This document shows, piece after piece, positions 16,398 to 24,551 of a stretch of 40,075 bases of DNA; position 1 is the stretch's first letter, and the number at the start of each line of letters is the position of its first letter. Source of the stretch: JALONO01 sp038209965 (lineage in GTDB: Bacteria; Bacteroidota; Bacteroidia; Cytophagales; Thermoflexibacteraceae); the NCBI GenBank assembly GCA_038209965.1, contig JBBQXF010000035.1, forward strand, positions 1-40,075, read 5' to 3'. Made by a program: the position numbers and the translations under genes. The notes below the pieces were generated by a model. That model was not told the origin of the DNA. It saw only the letters and a list, made by a program, of their open reading frames with translations, and ran no database searches.

Positions 16398-16874
16398 GTG
16401 CGCGGGCCCAAGGCCAATCCACAAATCCTTGACCACAGGGTATCAATATTACGAAAGTCTCAAATCTTGCCCGGATTGAATGGCTGGTTGCCGGAATCGC
16501 CCGATTATGTGCTAATGCGAGGCAACGCGCCAACTTTTTTCTAAAAAAATCTTGAAAAATTTGGAATATATATATATCATTTTTGCTACTTGACTATTTT
16601 ATCAAAATTTAAACCGTTTTATCATGAAAAAAGTTTTTTTCCTATCACTAGCTGTGGTCTTCTTTGCCAGTGTCACCCTAGTGATTGATTGTTGACGGCG
16701 AAAGAATGCAGATTGATCGTTTACATGATAAGACACATCACTGCGTTTTACCAATAATGTGCCTAGATTTGACCATTATCAAGATAGTGGCCAAATTTTA
16801 TTTTGATACAAAATATTGGAACTACGCAAACTTCACGTTGTACCAGACAAACTATTTCGCAAATCATTAATCCA
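16398..16874. other. Intergenic region between marC and the GLPGLI gene, about 480 bp
   Basis: The sequence changes from GC-balanced to AT-rich around 16540. A short TA run (16565-16576) and a 23-codon signal-peptide-like frame (16624-16695) are the only structures I can point to. No full gene is visible. Confidence 0.4.
16624..16695 (+). pseudogene. 23-codon signal-peptide-like reading frame, probably a truncated small secreted-protein gene
   Basis: ATG at 16624 opens MKKVFFLSLAVVFFASVTLV followed by IDC and a TGA. This is a good N-terminal signal with nothing after it. It could be the 5' remnant of a small secreted or lipoprotein gene lost at this junction, or a tiny membrane peptide. The next codons after the stop do not continue a recognisable protein. 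Confidence 0.4.
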
Positions 16875-17612
16875 ATGAAAAAGCTGCTCGCATTTATCCT
16901 ATTTCTTGGCCTATCTATATCTGGACGGAGCCAGGATATTCAGGTAAAATACCAATTTTACCTGAATGACTCGTTGTATTACGATAAGATGCTTTATCTG
17001 GGCACTGATACTTCGGTCTGGCAAGATTATGAAGAAACGAAATTGCCAAACAAAGAACGCACATTCGTTATTAATAATTTGAAAACCAACACGCAATATT
17101 CAAAACACATTGTGATGATGCGCGAAAACTTTATTTCGGACACCACTTTTTTGGCCCACCAAAACTGGACGCTCACCCCCGAAACCAAAACTTTGGTGGG
17201 GCAGCCTTGCAACTCGGCCGAAACCGTATTCCGGGAAGTCCGATACAAAGTTTTTTATGCCCCGAACATTCCTACCCAACTCGGCCCTTGGAAGTTTGCT
17301 GGCTTACCAGGATTGATACTGGAAGCCCGTTCTTTGGAGAGTGTGCCATTGTATCACTTTGTGGCGACCGAAATCACTAATCAGGCAGCAGGTGGGCTTA
17401 CCGGGCTAGTTAATAAGCTCACCAAGGACAAAAAATGGATTTCCTGGGATGAGTACAAAATCATTTTTAAAAAAATAATCGATAATGTGGCCAATAAAAT
17501 CAAATCGGGCGGTTCATTGCCCGTTGGGGCCAGCACAAGGATCAAACTTGGCATGATGGAGATTATTTACCCTGAAGCCCAAACGGGAGAGGGTTTGTTA
17601 ATCCAGAATTGA
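16875..17612 (+). CDS. GLPGLI family protein
   Basis: The 245-residue protein has a signal peptide (MKKLLAFILFLGLSISGRSQ) and the defining motif FAGLPGLILEA, with GLPGLI at residues 143-148. GLPGLI proteins are secreted or envelope proteins of Bacteroidota with no known biochemical activity. They are very often encoded directly before a large outer-membrane receptor-like protein, as here. The stop TGA shares its A with the ATG of the next gene, which implies translational coupling. The extension of the frame upstream of 16875 lacks a signal sequence and is not used. The pair lies between marC and a second copy of the marC 3' end. Confidence 0.93.
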   Translation: MKKLLAFILFLGLSISGRSQDIQVKYQFYLNDSLYYDKMLYLGTDTSVWQDYEETKLPNKERTFVINNLKTNTQYSKHIVMMRENFISDTTFLAHQNWTLTPETKTLVGQPCNSAETVFREVRYKVFYAPNIPTQLGPWKFAGLPGLILEARSLESVPLYHFVATEITNQAAGGLTGLVNKLTKDKKWISWDEYKIIFKKIIDNVANKIKSGGSLPVGASTRIKLGMMEIIYPEAQTGEGLLIQN

Positions 17613-20332
17613 TGCCTTGGCCAAGTGCTATGGGGCGAATCGGTGGTGGATTACTGGCAATATTCCTTGCCTTGGCAGGCACTGGGGGTATTTGTCAAAC
17701 CATTACTGGGAAGATCACCAATACCCGGGGTGAGGCAGTTCGGCCAGCCAGCCTGCTGGTCAAAGACTCGGTAGGGGCTGTCTTCATCCGGGAGTTTGGC
17801 TTTGCGCGCGACGGTACCTATCGGCTCGATATCAAAGGGAATTATCAAAAACTGGTGGTTGAGGTAAAGGCCCTGCACTACAATTGCCCGCCCTTGGTGC
17901 TGGAGCGGCCCGGGAAAGGTCAAATTTACACCCATGACTTTATCTTGGTGGACGATACCACCCGCCTGCTCCAAGAGGTGGTGGTGACCAGCCAGCCTAA
18001 GTTTAAATACAAAAGTGATACCCTCACTTATGACCTGGCTTCGTACACCGATGGTACCGAACGGAAAATCCAAGACATTTTAAAGAAACTCCCCGGCATA
18101 GAGGTAAACGAAACCACCGGTGAAATCAGGTTCAAGGGGCGTAGCGTGGAGGCCGTGACCCTGGACGGTGATGATTTGTTTGGCCATAATTACGCACTGG
18201 GCACAAAAAACATCGGGTCCCAGATAGTCGAATCCGTGCAAGCCATTGAGAACTACTCGGCAAACCCAGTATTGAAAAACATTGAGAAAAGTGGAAAGGT
18301 GGCCTTAAACATCCAGCTAAAAAAATTAGAGTCGGATTACTCGGGCGATATCAACCTCGGGGCCGGGGCTTTGTTCAATAATGAAGTAGGTCTTGGCAGA
18401 AATCTCAATGCCACATTGGTGGGGGTCGCAGCAAAGTACAAGTCATTTGGTATGTTGGCGAGCAACAACGTGGGGGCCAACAACAGTACATTTGACTACT
18501 TTAAGCTCAATCAGCCAAAATTCAACAAGACATTGCCTATTTTTCAGGCTGTTCGTGCAATACCAGAAGCGATATTGGCTAGTTTACTGGACGAGCAAAG
18601 GGGGAATATTAACAACCAAAACTTTTTTAACTACAACTTTTTGTTAAAGCCAGCAAAGAACTTTTCAACAAAAATCAATTTAAATTATTTGCACGACTTG
18701 ATGGCTGCCGATCAACGATTAGTCGTGGAAAATCAGATTTTTCAAAACGTATTTTCCACTTCTGACGATCTGGCCATAAGAAAACAACCCAGAAACTTTC
18801 AGCTAGAAAGTGAAAGTAAATTTTATGACCCCAAGCATAACTTTTATGTCGAATACCGGCTGGCCATGTTCAACGAGTTGATCAGGACAAAGTCAGACAT
18901 TGTGATCAACGATGTGCAGTCCTTTACTTTAAACCAAATATCGTCAAATTCTTACGCGACACATGCCATTCAAGCGACGAAAAAAGTTGGTCAACGTGCT
19001 GTAGCCCAATTTGATGTAAGCATCACCAACAATCGGATAAACCAGACTTTAGTTTTGGCGGATCAAGCCCAATCGAGCACGGTTACTGATGGATTATTCA
19101 GTCAACAGGTAAACAGCCGCCGCCAGAAGATCGACTTTAATGGAAAATATTTGCTCGCCAAGCATAGAAATTTCAGCATCGCCCAGACCATCGGCGGGTA
19201 CATGGACACGGCACCCATTAGCGCTCAACTTTCCAGTTTGAAAGATACGGTTGGACAAGTCCCACAGGCAGTTAACAATCTTTCATTGATGCAGAAATCC
19301 TTATTTTATCTTGTTGATTTTCAGCTTAAAACCCAGAAAATCAAGTTGAATTTTGGCATTAAGCCCCAGTATTTAACCCAGCAGTTGACCAATAAACTTG
19401 CAGATAGGCAAGGTTTTAATGGTATAGACTCGCGGGCGGACATAATACTACAACCCAGAGTCAATCTTGTTTTTAAATCCGGTAACTCAACCTCGCTAAC
19501 AACCTCGGTCGAGTATAGTGAACAAGCATTTTCGCCCGAATATCTATACCCAGAAAACATTTTCCTATCGCAGCGAGGGATCAGCCGCAATATTCCAGAA
19601 CTGAGGCTGCAACGCTTGTTTAGCCAACTTGTAGGTTTTAATTACCTGAATTTGCTCCATGACTTTCAGGCAAATGCATCGCTTACCTACTCCAATACGA
19701 TGGGCAATTTTATAGCCAACAACTTTATTACCGACCGGTTTAGTGTCTCTGAATACTCATATCTGGCCAATGCCACCAATAATTTGACCTTTAGTACAAA
19801 TATCGAGAAATATATGAGCAAGCTGGCTTTGACGGCAAAAGTAAGATTTAGTCTAACCCATTTTGATTACTACAATTATCTTAACGCCTCGACATTGCGC
19901 AAAAATGAGTATTTAAGTCATTCCACAAATTTTTTCTTAAAGTCAGCATTTAAAACCAAACTAAACTTTGAAACCGATTTTACTATTGGCAAGACGGTCG
20001 TTAGTTCGACTGGTGGAACACCATCATTGAGCAACACATCGGCAAGAAATGTGGCAAAAATAATTTTCCGGCCAGCTCGCTCCCTACTGGTGTGGTTGGT
20101 CTGTGATGCCAATTTACCCAATTTGAAGAAATTAGAACAAAATTTTGTTTTTATTGATGTAATGTCAAATTATGATTTGCCAAAGAAAAATTGGGGTGTA
20201 GGCCTAAATTTCAAGAATGTACTAAACACGGCACAGTTTGTTACTGTGAATGTTACCGACTTTTCTACCCGGGTTTTTAGTCGGAATTTATTGCCTTTCC
20301 ATTTCATGTTTAGTATCAGGTATAACTTCTAG
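17612..20332 (+). CDS. TonB-dependent-receptor-like outer-membrane protein (GLPGLI partner)
   Basis: The protein has 906 residues. A signal peptide (GGGLLAIFLALAGTGGICQT region, about 8-28) precedes a carboxypeptidase-like regulatory domain (ITGKITNTRGEAVRPASLLV, about 30-115). A plug-like section follows (RKIQDILKKLPGIEVNETTG, FKGRSVEAVTLDGDDLFGHN), then a long barrel ending in FHFMFSIRYNF with terminal Phe. This subgroup, which follows GLPGLI genes, lacks a clear TonB box and its substrate is unknown. The two genes are coupled by a one-base stop/start overlap. The second half of the gene is somewhat more AT-rich than neighbouring core genes. Confidence 0.9.
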   Translation: MPWPSAMGRIGGGLLAIFLALAGTGGICQTITGKITNTRGEAVRPASLLVKDSVGAVFIREFGFARDGTYRLDIKGNYQKLVVEVKALHYNCPPLVLERPGKGQIYTHDFILVDDTTRLLQEVVVTSQPKFKYKSDTLTYDLASYTDGTERKIQDILKKLPGIEVNETTGEIRFKGRSVEAVTLDGDDLFGHNYALGTKNIGSQIVESVQAIENYSANPVLKNIEKSGKVALNIQLKKLESDYSGDINLGAGALFNNEVGLGRNLNATLVGVAAKYKSFGMLASNNVGANNSTFDYFKLNQPKFNKTLPIFQAVRAIPEAILASLLDEQRGNINNQNFFNYNFLLKPAKNFSTKINLNYLHDLMAADQRLVVENQIFQNVFSTSDDLAIRKQPRNFQLESESKFYDPKHNFYVEYRLAMFNELIRTKSDIVINDVQSFTLNQISSNSYATHAIQATKKVGQRAVAQFDVSITNNRINQTLVLADQAQSSTVTDGLFSQQVNSRRQKIDFNGKYLLAKHRNFSIAQTIGGYMDTAPISAQLSSLKDTVGQVPQAVNNLSLMQKSLFYLVDFQLKTQKIKLNFGIKPQYLTQQLTNKLADRQGFNGIDSRADIILQPRVNLVFKSGNSTSLTTSVEYSEQAFSPEYLYPENIFLSQRGISRNIPELRLQRLFSQLVGFNYLNLLHDFQANASLTYSNTMGNFIANNFITDRFSVSEYSYLANATNNLTFSTNIEKYMSKLALTAKVRFSLTHFDYYNYLNASTLRKNEYLSHSTNFFLKSAFKTKLNFETDFTIGKTVVSSTGGTPSLSNTSARNVAKIIFRPARSLLVWLVCDANLPNLKKLEQNFVFIDVMSNYDLPKKNWGVGLNFKNVLNTAQFVTVNVTDFSTRVFSRNLLPFHFMFSIRYNF

Positions 20333-20337
20333 CCTTG

Positions 20338-20517
20338 ATACAAGCTGTCGCCTCGTTGATTGTCTTCTTGGTGCTGCGTTTTCTCCCCGCCATCGAGCAC
20401 CACCTGGGTGAAGCTGGCATTGGGATCTTGCGCAAGATGTTCGGGATCATTCTGCTGGCCATTGCCATCAAAATGTTCGCCCTCAACATCGGGGCGTTGT
20501 TTCTCAAGTCAGGCTAA
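20338..20517 (+). pseudogene. Diverged copy of the 3' end of marC
   Basis: The frame reads VLRFLPAIEHHLGEAGIGIL and then RKMFGIILLAIAIKMFALNI, almost the same as the end of MarC (VLRFLSGIEHRLGEAGIGIL). At DNA level there are two identical blocks of 26 bp each (16290-16315 with 20413-20438, and 16330-16355 with 20453-20478), both at an offset of 4123 bp and without indels between them. It has no start codon or N-terminal helices and keeps its own stop. It begins 5 bp after the receptor gene, marking the far boundary of the GLPGLI segment. Confidence 0.88.
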
Positions 20518-20603
20518 GGCTGGATTGGCCACCCCGCAATTGAGCGTTGCAGGCGGGCCGAACCCGTCCCACATACGCTTCGTTTGGGGAAGAACTTAAA
20601 ATG

Positions 20604-20640
20604 TGGGCCAGCAAAAAGTGGAACTACTTTTGCTGGCCCA
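20604..20640. terminator. Strong hairpin between the marC remnant and the STAS-like gene
   Basis: TGGGCCAGCAAAA (20604-20616) pairs with TTTTGCTGGCCCA (20628-20640), a 13-bp perfect stem. It sits just downstream of the minus-strand STAS-like gene and can terminate it; no long T run follows. Confidence 0.6.
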
Positions 20641-20663
20641 AGCTGGCCATCGGCTGTCAGGGA

Positions 20664-21074
20664 TTAGCTCAGCAGCCAATTCCGGGCATCCTGCAATTGG
20701 GCAAAATACCGGACGGCAAACAGCTGTTCGTTCAACTCCTGCATTTCGTCAACGGTTTGTTCCAGGGATAGATTGGCGATAAATTCCGTGGGCAAGACTA
20801 CCGCCATTTTGGTCAAACCTGCCCCAATGACCTTGGGGGTAAACACGGTGGCGACCCAGTTTTGCATATCGGGCGTGACCGCCTTGCGAAAATTGACCGC
20901 GTCCCCCAGCCATTTTTTGACCCTGTGCTGGGCAAACAGTTCGGCGATTTGATCGAAAGTAGTATAATATTCTTCCAGCGACATGTCCTCGCTTTCACTT
21001 AACCAAGTGGCCACCGCCAAAGAATTGTCGGCCTCAAGGTCGATGTGGACGTACTCATTATTCAAAATAGTCAT
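20664..21074 (-). CDS. STAS/SpoIIAA-like domain protein, about 136 aa
   Basis: The start MTILNNEYVHIDLEADNSLA and the middle WLSESEDMSLEEYYTTFDQI resemble the short STAS/SEC14-like proteins common in Bacteroidota, which have a beta-alpha fold with no known ligand. The segment KKWLGDAVNFRKAVTPDMQN fits the second strand and helix of that fold. An in-frame ATG at 21140 would add 22 residues (MPHQLINQNNLYPIDYQSVK) without matching character, so I prefer 21074. It is a single gene with the hairpin at 20604-20640 behind it. The family call is by eye and of medium strength; function unknown. Confidence 0.65.
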   Translation of the reverse strand: MTILNNEYVHIDLEADNSLAVATWLSESEDMSLEEYYTTFDQIAELFAQHRVKKWLGDAVNFRKAVTPDMQNWVATVFTPKVIGAGLTKMAVVLPTEFIANLSLEQTVDEMQELNEQLFAVRYFAQLQDARNWLLS

Positions 21075-21305
21075 TCCGCTTTTTACGCTTTGGTAATCGA
21101 TAGGGTAAAGATTATTTTGGTTGATCAGCTGGTGTGGCAAAATTACTTTTCTACTAATTCTTCAAGCAATGAGAATAACCCTTGATAAATACTGAGGCCA
21201 TTACTCAAGCCCATAGGTTGCAAAAATAGGCAGACGGTCGGTTAATAGTCAACTATCCACTTTATTTATTAACAATATCAAAGTGTTGATCACTGAATAT
21301 TTCTA

Positions 21306-21402
21306 CTAAGGCATTGGCTGCAATTCTGCGGCCAGTTTTTTGTAGCCCGCTTTGCCCAATAGCGCAACCCGATTCACTTTGTAGGCTTCCACCCACGGGC
21401 AT
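21306..21402 (-). pseudogene. Diverged copy of the 3' end of pgi
   Basis: Read on the minus strand this stretch gives VEAYKVNRVALLGKAGYKKL and then AAELQPMP with a stop at 21306-21308. The end of the intact pgi reads VEAYKVNMFALLGKAGYEKL. DNA identity is roughly 80% by eye over about 90 bp. The copy lies about 90 bp downstream of the pgi stop in pgi's direction and has no start. Confidence 0.85.
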
Positions 21403-21412
21403 GTTTGCTTGA

Positions 21413-21465
21413 CGAAAGTCGCAGACTTTCGCTTATTTCCTATGCAAAGTCACAGACTTTGCATA
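21413..21465. repeat. Twin perfect hairpins of a short palindromic repeat
   Basis: CGAAAGTC-GCA-GACTTTCG at 21413-21431 and TATGCAAAGTC-ACA-GACTTTGCATA at 21441-21465 are two perfect palindromes with 3-nt loops sharing the core AAAGTC-nCA-GACTTT. They lie between pgi and its 3'-end remnant. The pair looks like a REP-type element and may also stabilise or end the pgi transcript. Confidence 0.75.
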
Positions 21466-21481
21466 ACAGGGCCCAACGGGA

Positions 21482-22831
21482 CTAAAGCTTTGCCCGCAAT
21501 TCGGTGGCCAATTTTTCGTAGCCGGCTTTGCCCAATAGCGCAAACATGTTCACTTTGTACGCTTCTACGCCCGGTTGGTCAAATGGGTTGATGCCCAGGA
21601 TGTAGCCGCTGATGGCACACGCTTTCTCGAAGAAATAGAACAGTTGGCCCAAATAATATTCGTTGATTTCGGGGATCTCGATCAGTATGTTGGGCACGTT
21701 GCCTTCCACGTGGGCCAGCAGGGTGCCTTTTTCGGCCATTTTGTTGACTTCGTGCATCTGGCGGCCCGCGATGTAGTTGAGCTTGTCCAGATCCTGATCA
21801 TCATGGGGCACGCTGACCGCCGAGCGGGTTTTGCCCACCGAAATAACGGTCTCGAACACATTGCGCTCCCCATCTTGGATCAACTGGCCCAGCGAATGGA
21901 GATCGGAGGTGAAATTGACCCCGACCGGAAAAATGGCTTTGCCGTCCTTGCCCTCGCTTTCACCATAGAGTTGTTTCCACCACTCGACCAAATAATGCAA
22001 CCGGGGATGGTAAGCGGCCAAAATCTCAATGTTTTTGCCCCGTTTGTAGAGGGCATTGCGCACGGCAGCGTACATCGAAACGGGGTTGTCGGCCATATTG
22101 GTGGTTAGGCGCGAGCGGTTTTCCATGTCCCGTGCCCCCTCCACCAGTTTGCGGATGTCGAACCCGGCCACGGCAATGGGCAGCAGGCCGACCGGGGTCA
22201 GGACCGAGAAGCGCCCCCCCACATTGGGCGGGATGCTGAAAGTAGTGTACCCTTCTTCACCGGCCATTTGGCGCAAGGCCCCGGAGGTGGGGTCGGTCAC
22301 GGCCACGATCCGTTCCTTGGCCCCGGCTTTGCCGTAGCGTTTTTCCAAGTCTTGTTTGAGCAACCGGAACGCGATGGCGGGCTCAGTGGTGGTGCCCGAT
22401 TTGGAGATCACGGCCACTGCGTAGTCCCGGCCCGCCAACACTTCCAGCAGGTCATGGTGGTAGTCGGCACAAATGTTTTGGCCCGCGAATACCACCATTG
22501 GGGCATTGCGCTGGGACTTGGGGATGAGCTGGGTAAAGTGGTGCGACAGACCATCAATCACCGCTTTGGCCCCCAGGTAAGATCCCCCGATGCCAATCAC
22601 CACAAATACATCGGCCAGTTCGCGCATCCGGGCGGCCGTTTCTTCAATGGCGACCAGTTCTGACTCGCTGATGCTGGAAGGCAGGTTTACCCAACCCAAA
22701 AATTCACTGCCCTTGCCCGTCTTGTTGAACACAGCCTCGTGGTGTTGGTCAATTTCTTCTTGGTAGGTGGTAATGTCCTTGGCGAGCATGAACTCGAGCA
22801 CTTTGCTGATATTGATGGTGAGAGCATCCAT
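21482..22831 (-). CDS. pgi: Glucose-6-phosphate isomerase
   Basis: The 449-residue protein interconverts glucose 6-phosphate and fructose 6-phosphate in glycolysis and gluconeogenesis. PGI landmarks are VVIGIGGSYLGAKAVIDGL (about 74-92), the phosphate-binding SKSGTTTEPAIAF (about 137-149), VGGRFSVLTPVGLLP with the catalytic region (about 199-213), SLGQLIQDG, and near the end ISGYILGINPFDQPGVEAYK with the signature QPGVEAYK. The length matches the short bacterial PGI type. The start at 22831 gives MDALTINISKVLEFMLAKDI; the frame extends upstream to 22876 without character. A diverged copy of its 3' end lies directly downstream. Confidence 0.97.
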   Translation of the reverse strand: MDALTINISKVLEFMLAKDITTYQEEIDQHHEAVFNKTGKGSEFLGWVNLPSSISESELVAIEETAARMRELADVFVVIGIGGSYLGAKAVIDGLSHHFTQLIPKSQRNAPMVVFAGQNICADYHHDLLEVLAGRDYAVAVISKSGTTTEPAIAFRLLKQDLEKRYGKAGAKERIVAVTDPTSGALRQMAGEEGYTTFSIPPNVGGRFSVLTPVGLLPIAVAGFDIRKLVEGARDMENRSRLTTNMADNPVSMYAAVRNALYKRGKNIEILAAYHPRLHYLVEWWKQLYGESEGKDGKAIFPVGVNFTSDLHSLGQLIQDGERNVFETVISVGKTRSAVSVPHDDQDLDKLNYIAGRQMHEVNKMAEKGTLLAHVEGNVPNILIEIPEINEYYLGQLFYFFEKACAISGYILGINPFDQPGVEAYKVNMFALLGKAGYEKLATELRAKL

Positions 22832-23200
22832 AGATAGATAAATGGGTAAAATCGATTGTTTGTAATTGATATACAAAAAACTGAAACAATGGCCAAGCCA
22901 AAAAACGCGGGCAATTATAGTGAAAAGTAATCAGTTTTGGCTCGGACTGCCCCAAAACTGGGTGGTGGCCAGATCAATGAACCACCATTTTGGCCAAGTC
23001 CAGTCGTTGATGCAGCCCCAGTAGTGGCTGGTTGCGTTGCCAGACCACCGCCCAGCACCGCCCTCCCGACCAAGAACTGGGCGGCCAATGGTGGGGCCAA
23101 GGGAAAGCCGCGAACAAAATCGTGGCCAGATGGGCGGGCGGTATAGAAATTATGGCCCGTCTTGGTTTATATTCGCAGCAACCAATCAAGCACCAATCAA
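22832..23200. other. Intergenic region between divergent pgi and SDR genes, about 370 bp
   Basis: No gene or clear promoter is visible. The part 22970-23140 is GC-rich and open in several frames, but none reads as a protein family I know. Short complementary GGTGGT/ACCACC elements occur near 22960-22990. Confidence 0.4.
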
Positions 23201-23980
23201 ATGGATTTATACCTGCAAAGTAAAGTGATTCTGATAACGGGGGGATACAGTGGGATCGGCGAGGCCATAGCGAGAGAAGCGGCCAACGAAGGCGCCATCC
23301 CGATCATCGTGGGGCGATCGGGCGAAAAGGGCAAAGCCTTGGAAGCGGAGCTCCGATCGCAGGGTTACGAGTGCATGGCCGTGCAAGCCGAGCTGAGCGA
23401 GGCCGTGGAGTGCCAAAAAGCCGTGGTCGAGACGCTCACCCGCTATGGCCGCATTGATGCCCTGGTCAACAACGCGGGCCTCAACGACGGGGTGGGACTG
23501 GAAAACGGCAGCCCCGAGAAATTCATGCACTCGATCCAGAACAATGTGTTCCACTATTACTGCATGGCCCATTACTCCCGCGAGGCCCTCAAAAAATCCA
23601 AGGGCAGCATTGTCAACATCAGTTCCAAAACTGCGGTCACTGGCCAAGGGGGCACTTCGGCCTACGTGGCATCCAAGGCGGCACAGTTGGGCCTCACCCG
23701 GGAATGGGCCGTTGAGTTGTTGCCTTTTGGCATCCGGGTGAACGCCGTGATCCCGGCCGAGGTCTGGACCCCGCTCTACGAAAAATGGGTGAACACTTTT
23801 CCCGATCCGCGCAAGAAACTGGCCAGCATCACCAAACACATCCCGCTGGAAAAACGGATGACCACTGCCGAGGAGATCGCCTACATGACCCTGTTCTTGA
23901 TCTCCAGCCGTTCGGCCCATACTACTGGCCAGCACATTTTTGTCGATGGTGGCTACACCCATTTGGATCGGACGGTATAG
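23201..23980 (+). CDS. Short-chain dehydrogenase/reductase (SDR)
   Basis: This 259-residue classical SDR has the cofactor motif TGGYSGIG (about 13-20), NNAG (about 90-93), the catalytic Ser in NISS (about 139-142), Tyr155 and Lys159 in YVASK, and the terminal stretch HIFVDGGYTHLD. It should be an NAD(P)-dependent cytosolic dehydrogenase. Bacteroidota members of this look are sometimes annotated as L-fucose dehydrogenase-like, and an L-rhamnose isomerase is encoded 8 kb away, but the substrate cannot be read from the sequence. ATG 23201 fits the family start (MDLYLQSKVILITGG). Confidence 0.9.
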   Translation: MDLYLQSKVILITGGYSGIGEAIAREAANEGAIPIIVGRSGEKGKALEAELRSQGYECMAVQAELSEAVECQKAVVETLTRYGRIDALVNNAGLNDGVGLENGSPEKFMHSIQNNVFHYYCMAHYSREALKKSKGSIVNISSKTAVTGQGGTSAYVASKAAQLGLTREWAVELLPFGIRVNAVIPAEVWTPLYEKWVNTFPDPRKKLASITKHIPLEKRMTTAEEIAYMTLFLISSRSAHTTGQHIFVDGGYTHLDRTV

Positions 23981-24027
23981 GGCATAAGGCGGTGCGTAAA
24001 TTTTAACGGAATAAATAATACTTACAC

Positions 24028-24058
24028 TTGCAAGTAAGTTTTGGTTGCGCTACTTTTG
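24028..24058 (+). promoter_or_regulatory. Bacteroidota-type promoter of the rplM operon
   Basis: TTG at 24028-24030 and TACTTTTG at 24051-24058 are separated by 20 bp, fitting the TTG-N17-23-TAnnTTTG consensus. The start of transcription should be near 24062-24066. Confidence 0.7.
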
Positions 24059-24061
24059 CAC

Positions 24062-24085
24062 CCTGTTTCGTGAAAACAGGTTTTT
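24062..24085 (+). promoter_or_regulatory. Leader hairpin with T-run before rplM
   Basis: CCTGTTT-CGTGA-AAACAGG (24062-24080) followed by TTTTT looks like a small terminator placed at the very 5' end of the ribosomal operon transcript. It may be an attenuator, an autoregulatory protein site or a stabilising 5' stem. Confidence 0.5.
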
Positions 24086-24100
24086 ATCTTACTTTATTTA

Positions 24101-24547
24101 ATGGATACGTTAAGTTATAAGACTATCTCGGTCAACAGCGCAGCTGTTACCAAAGATTGGGTAATTGTAGATGCCCAATCTGCAGTCTTGGGCCGCTTCG
24201 CAAGCGAGGTCGCCAAGATCATCCGGGGGAAGCACAAAGCGTCCTTTACCCCTCATGTGGACTGTGGAGATAATGTAATTGTCATCAACGCTGAGAAGGT
24301 TAGACTTACCGGCAAAAAGTGGACTGACAAAGAAATTATCTCGCACACCGGTTATCCCGGCGGCCAGCGGATTACTTCGCCCCGCAAGCTGATGCTGAAA
24401 AACCCGATCCAACTGGTGGAGATGGCTGTCAGGGGGATGCTGCCCAAAAATCGTTTGGGTCGCAGGCTCTTCCACAATTTGTACGTGTATGCAGGAACGG
24501 AGCATCCGCACGCTGCCCAACAACCTAAAGAACTCAAAATCGCGTAA
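24101..24547 (+). CDS. rplM: 50S ribosomal protein L13
   Basis: At 148 residues it has normal L13 length. WVIVDAQSAVLGRFASEVAK (about 20-39), KWTDKEIISHTGYPGG (about 73-88) and AVRGMLPKNRLGRR (about 110-123) are the conserved L13 segments. It is an early-assembling large-subunit protein. It is the first gene of a cluster with rpsI 4 bp downstream, the pairing found in nearly all bacteria. The promoter and hairpin just upstream suggest control of the operon at the leader. Confidence 0.97.
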   Translation: MDTLSYKTISVNSAAVTKDWVIVDAQSAVLGRFASEVAKIIRGKHKASFTPHVDCGDNVIVINAEKVRLTGKKWTDKEIISHTGYPGGQRITSPRKLMLKNPIQLVEMAVRGMLPKNRLGRRLFHNLYVYAGTEHPHAAQQPKELKIA

Positions 24548-24551
24548 CAAG

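Noticed and set aside
22937..23228. Several overlapping open frames between pgi and the SDR gene.
   Set aside because: All are low-complexity Pro/Ala/Arg-rich frames from GC-rich DNA, none with a start context or family pattern.
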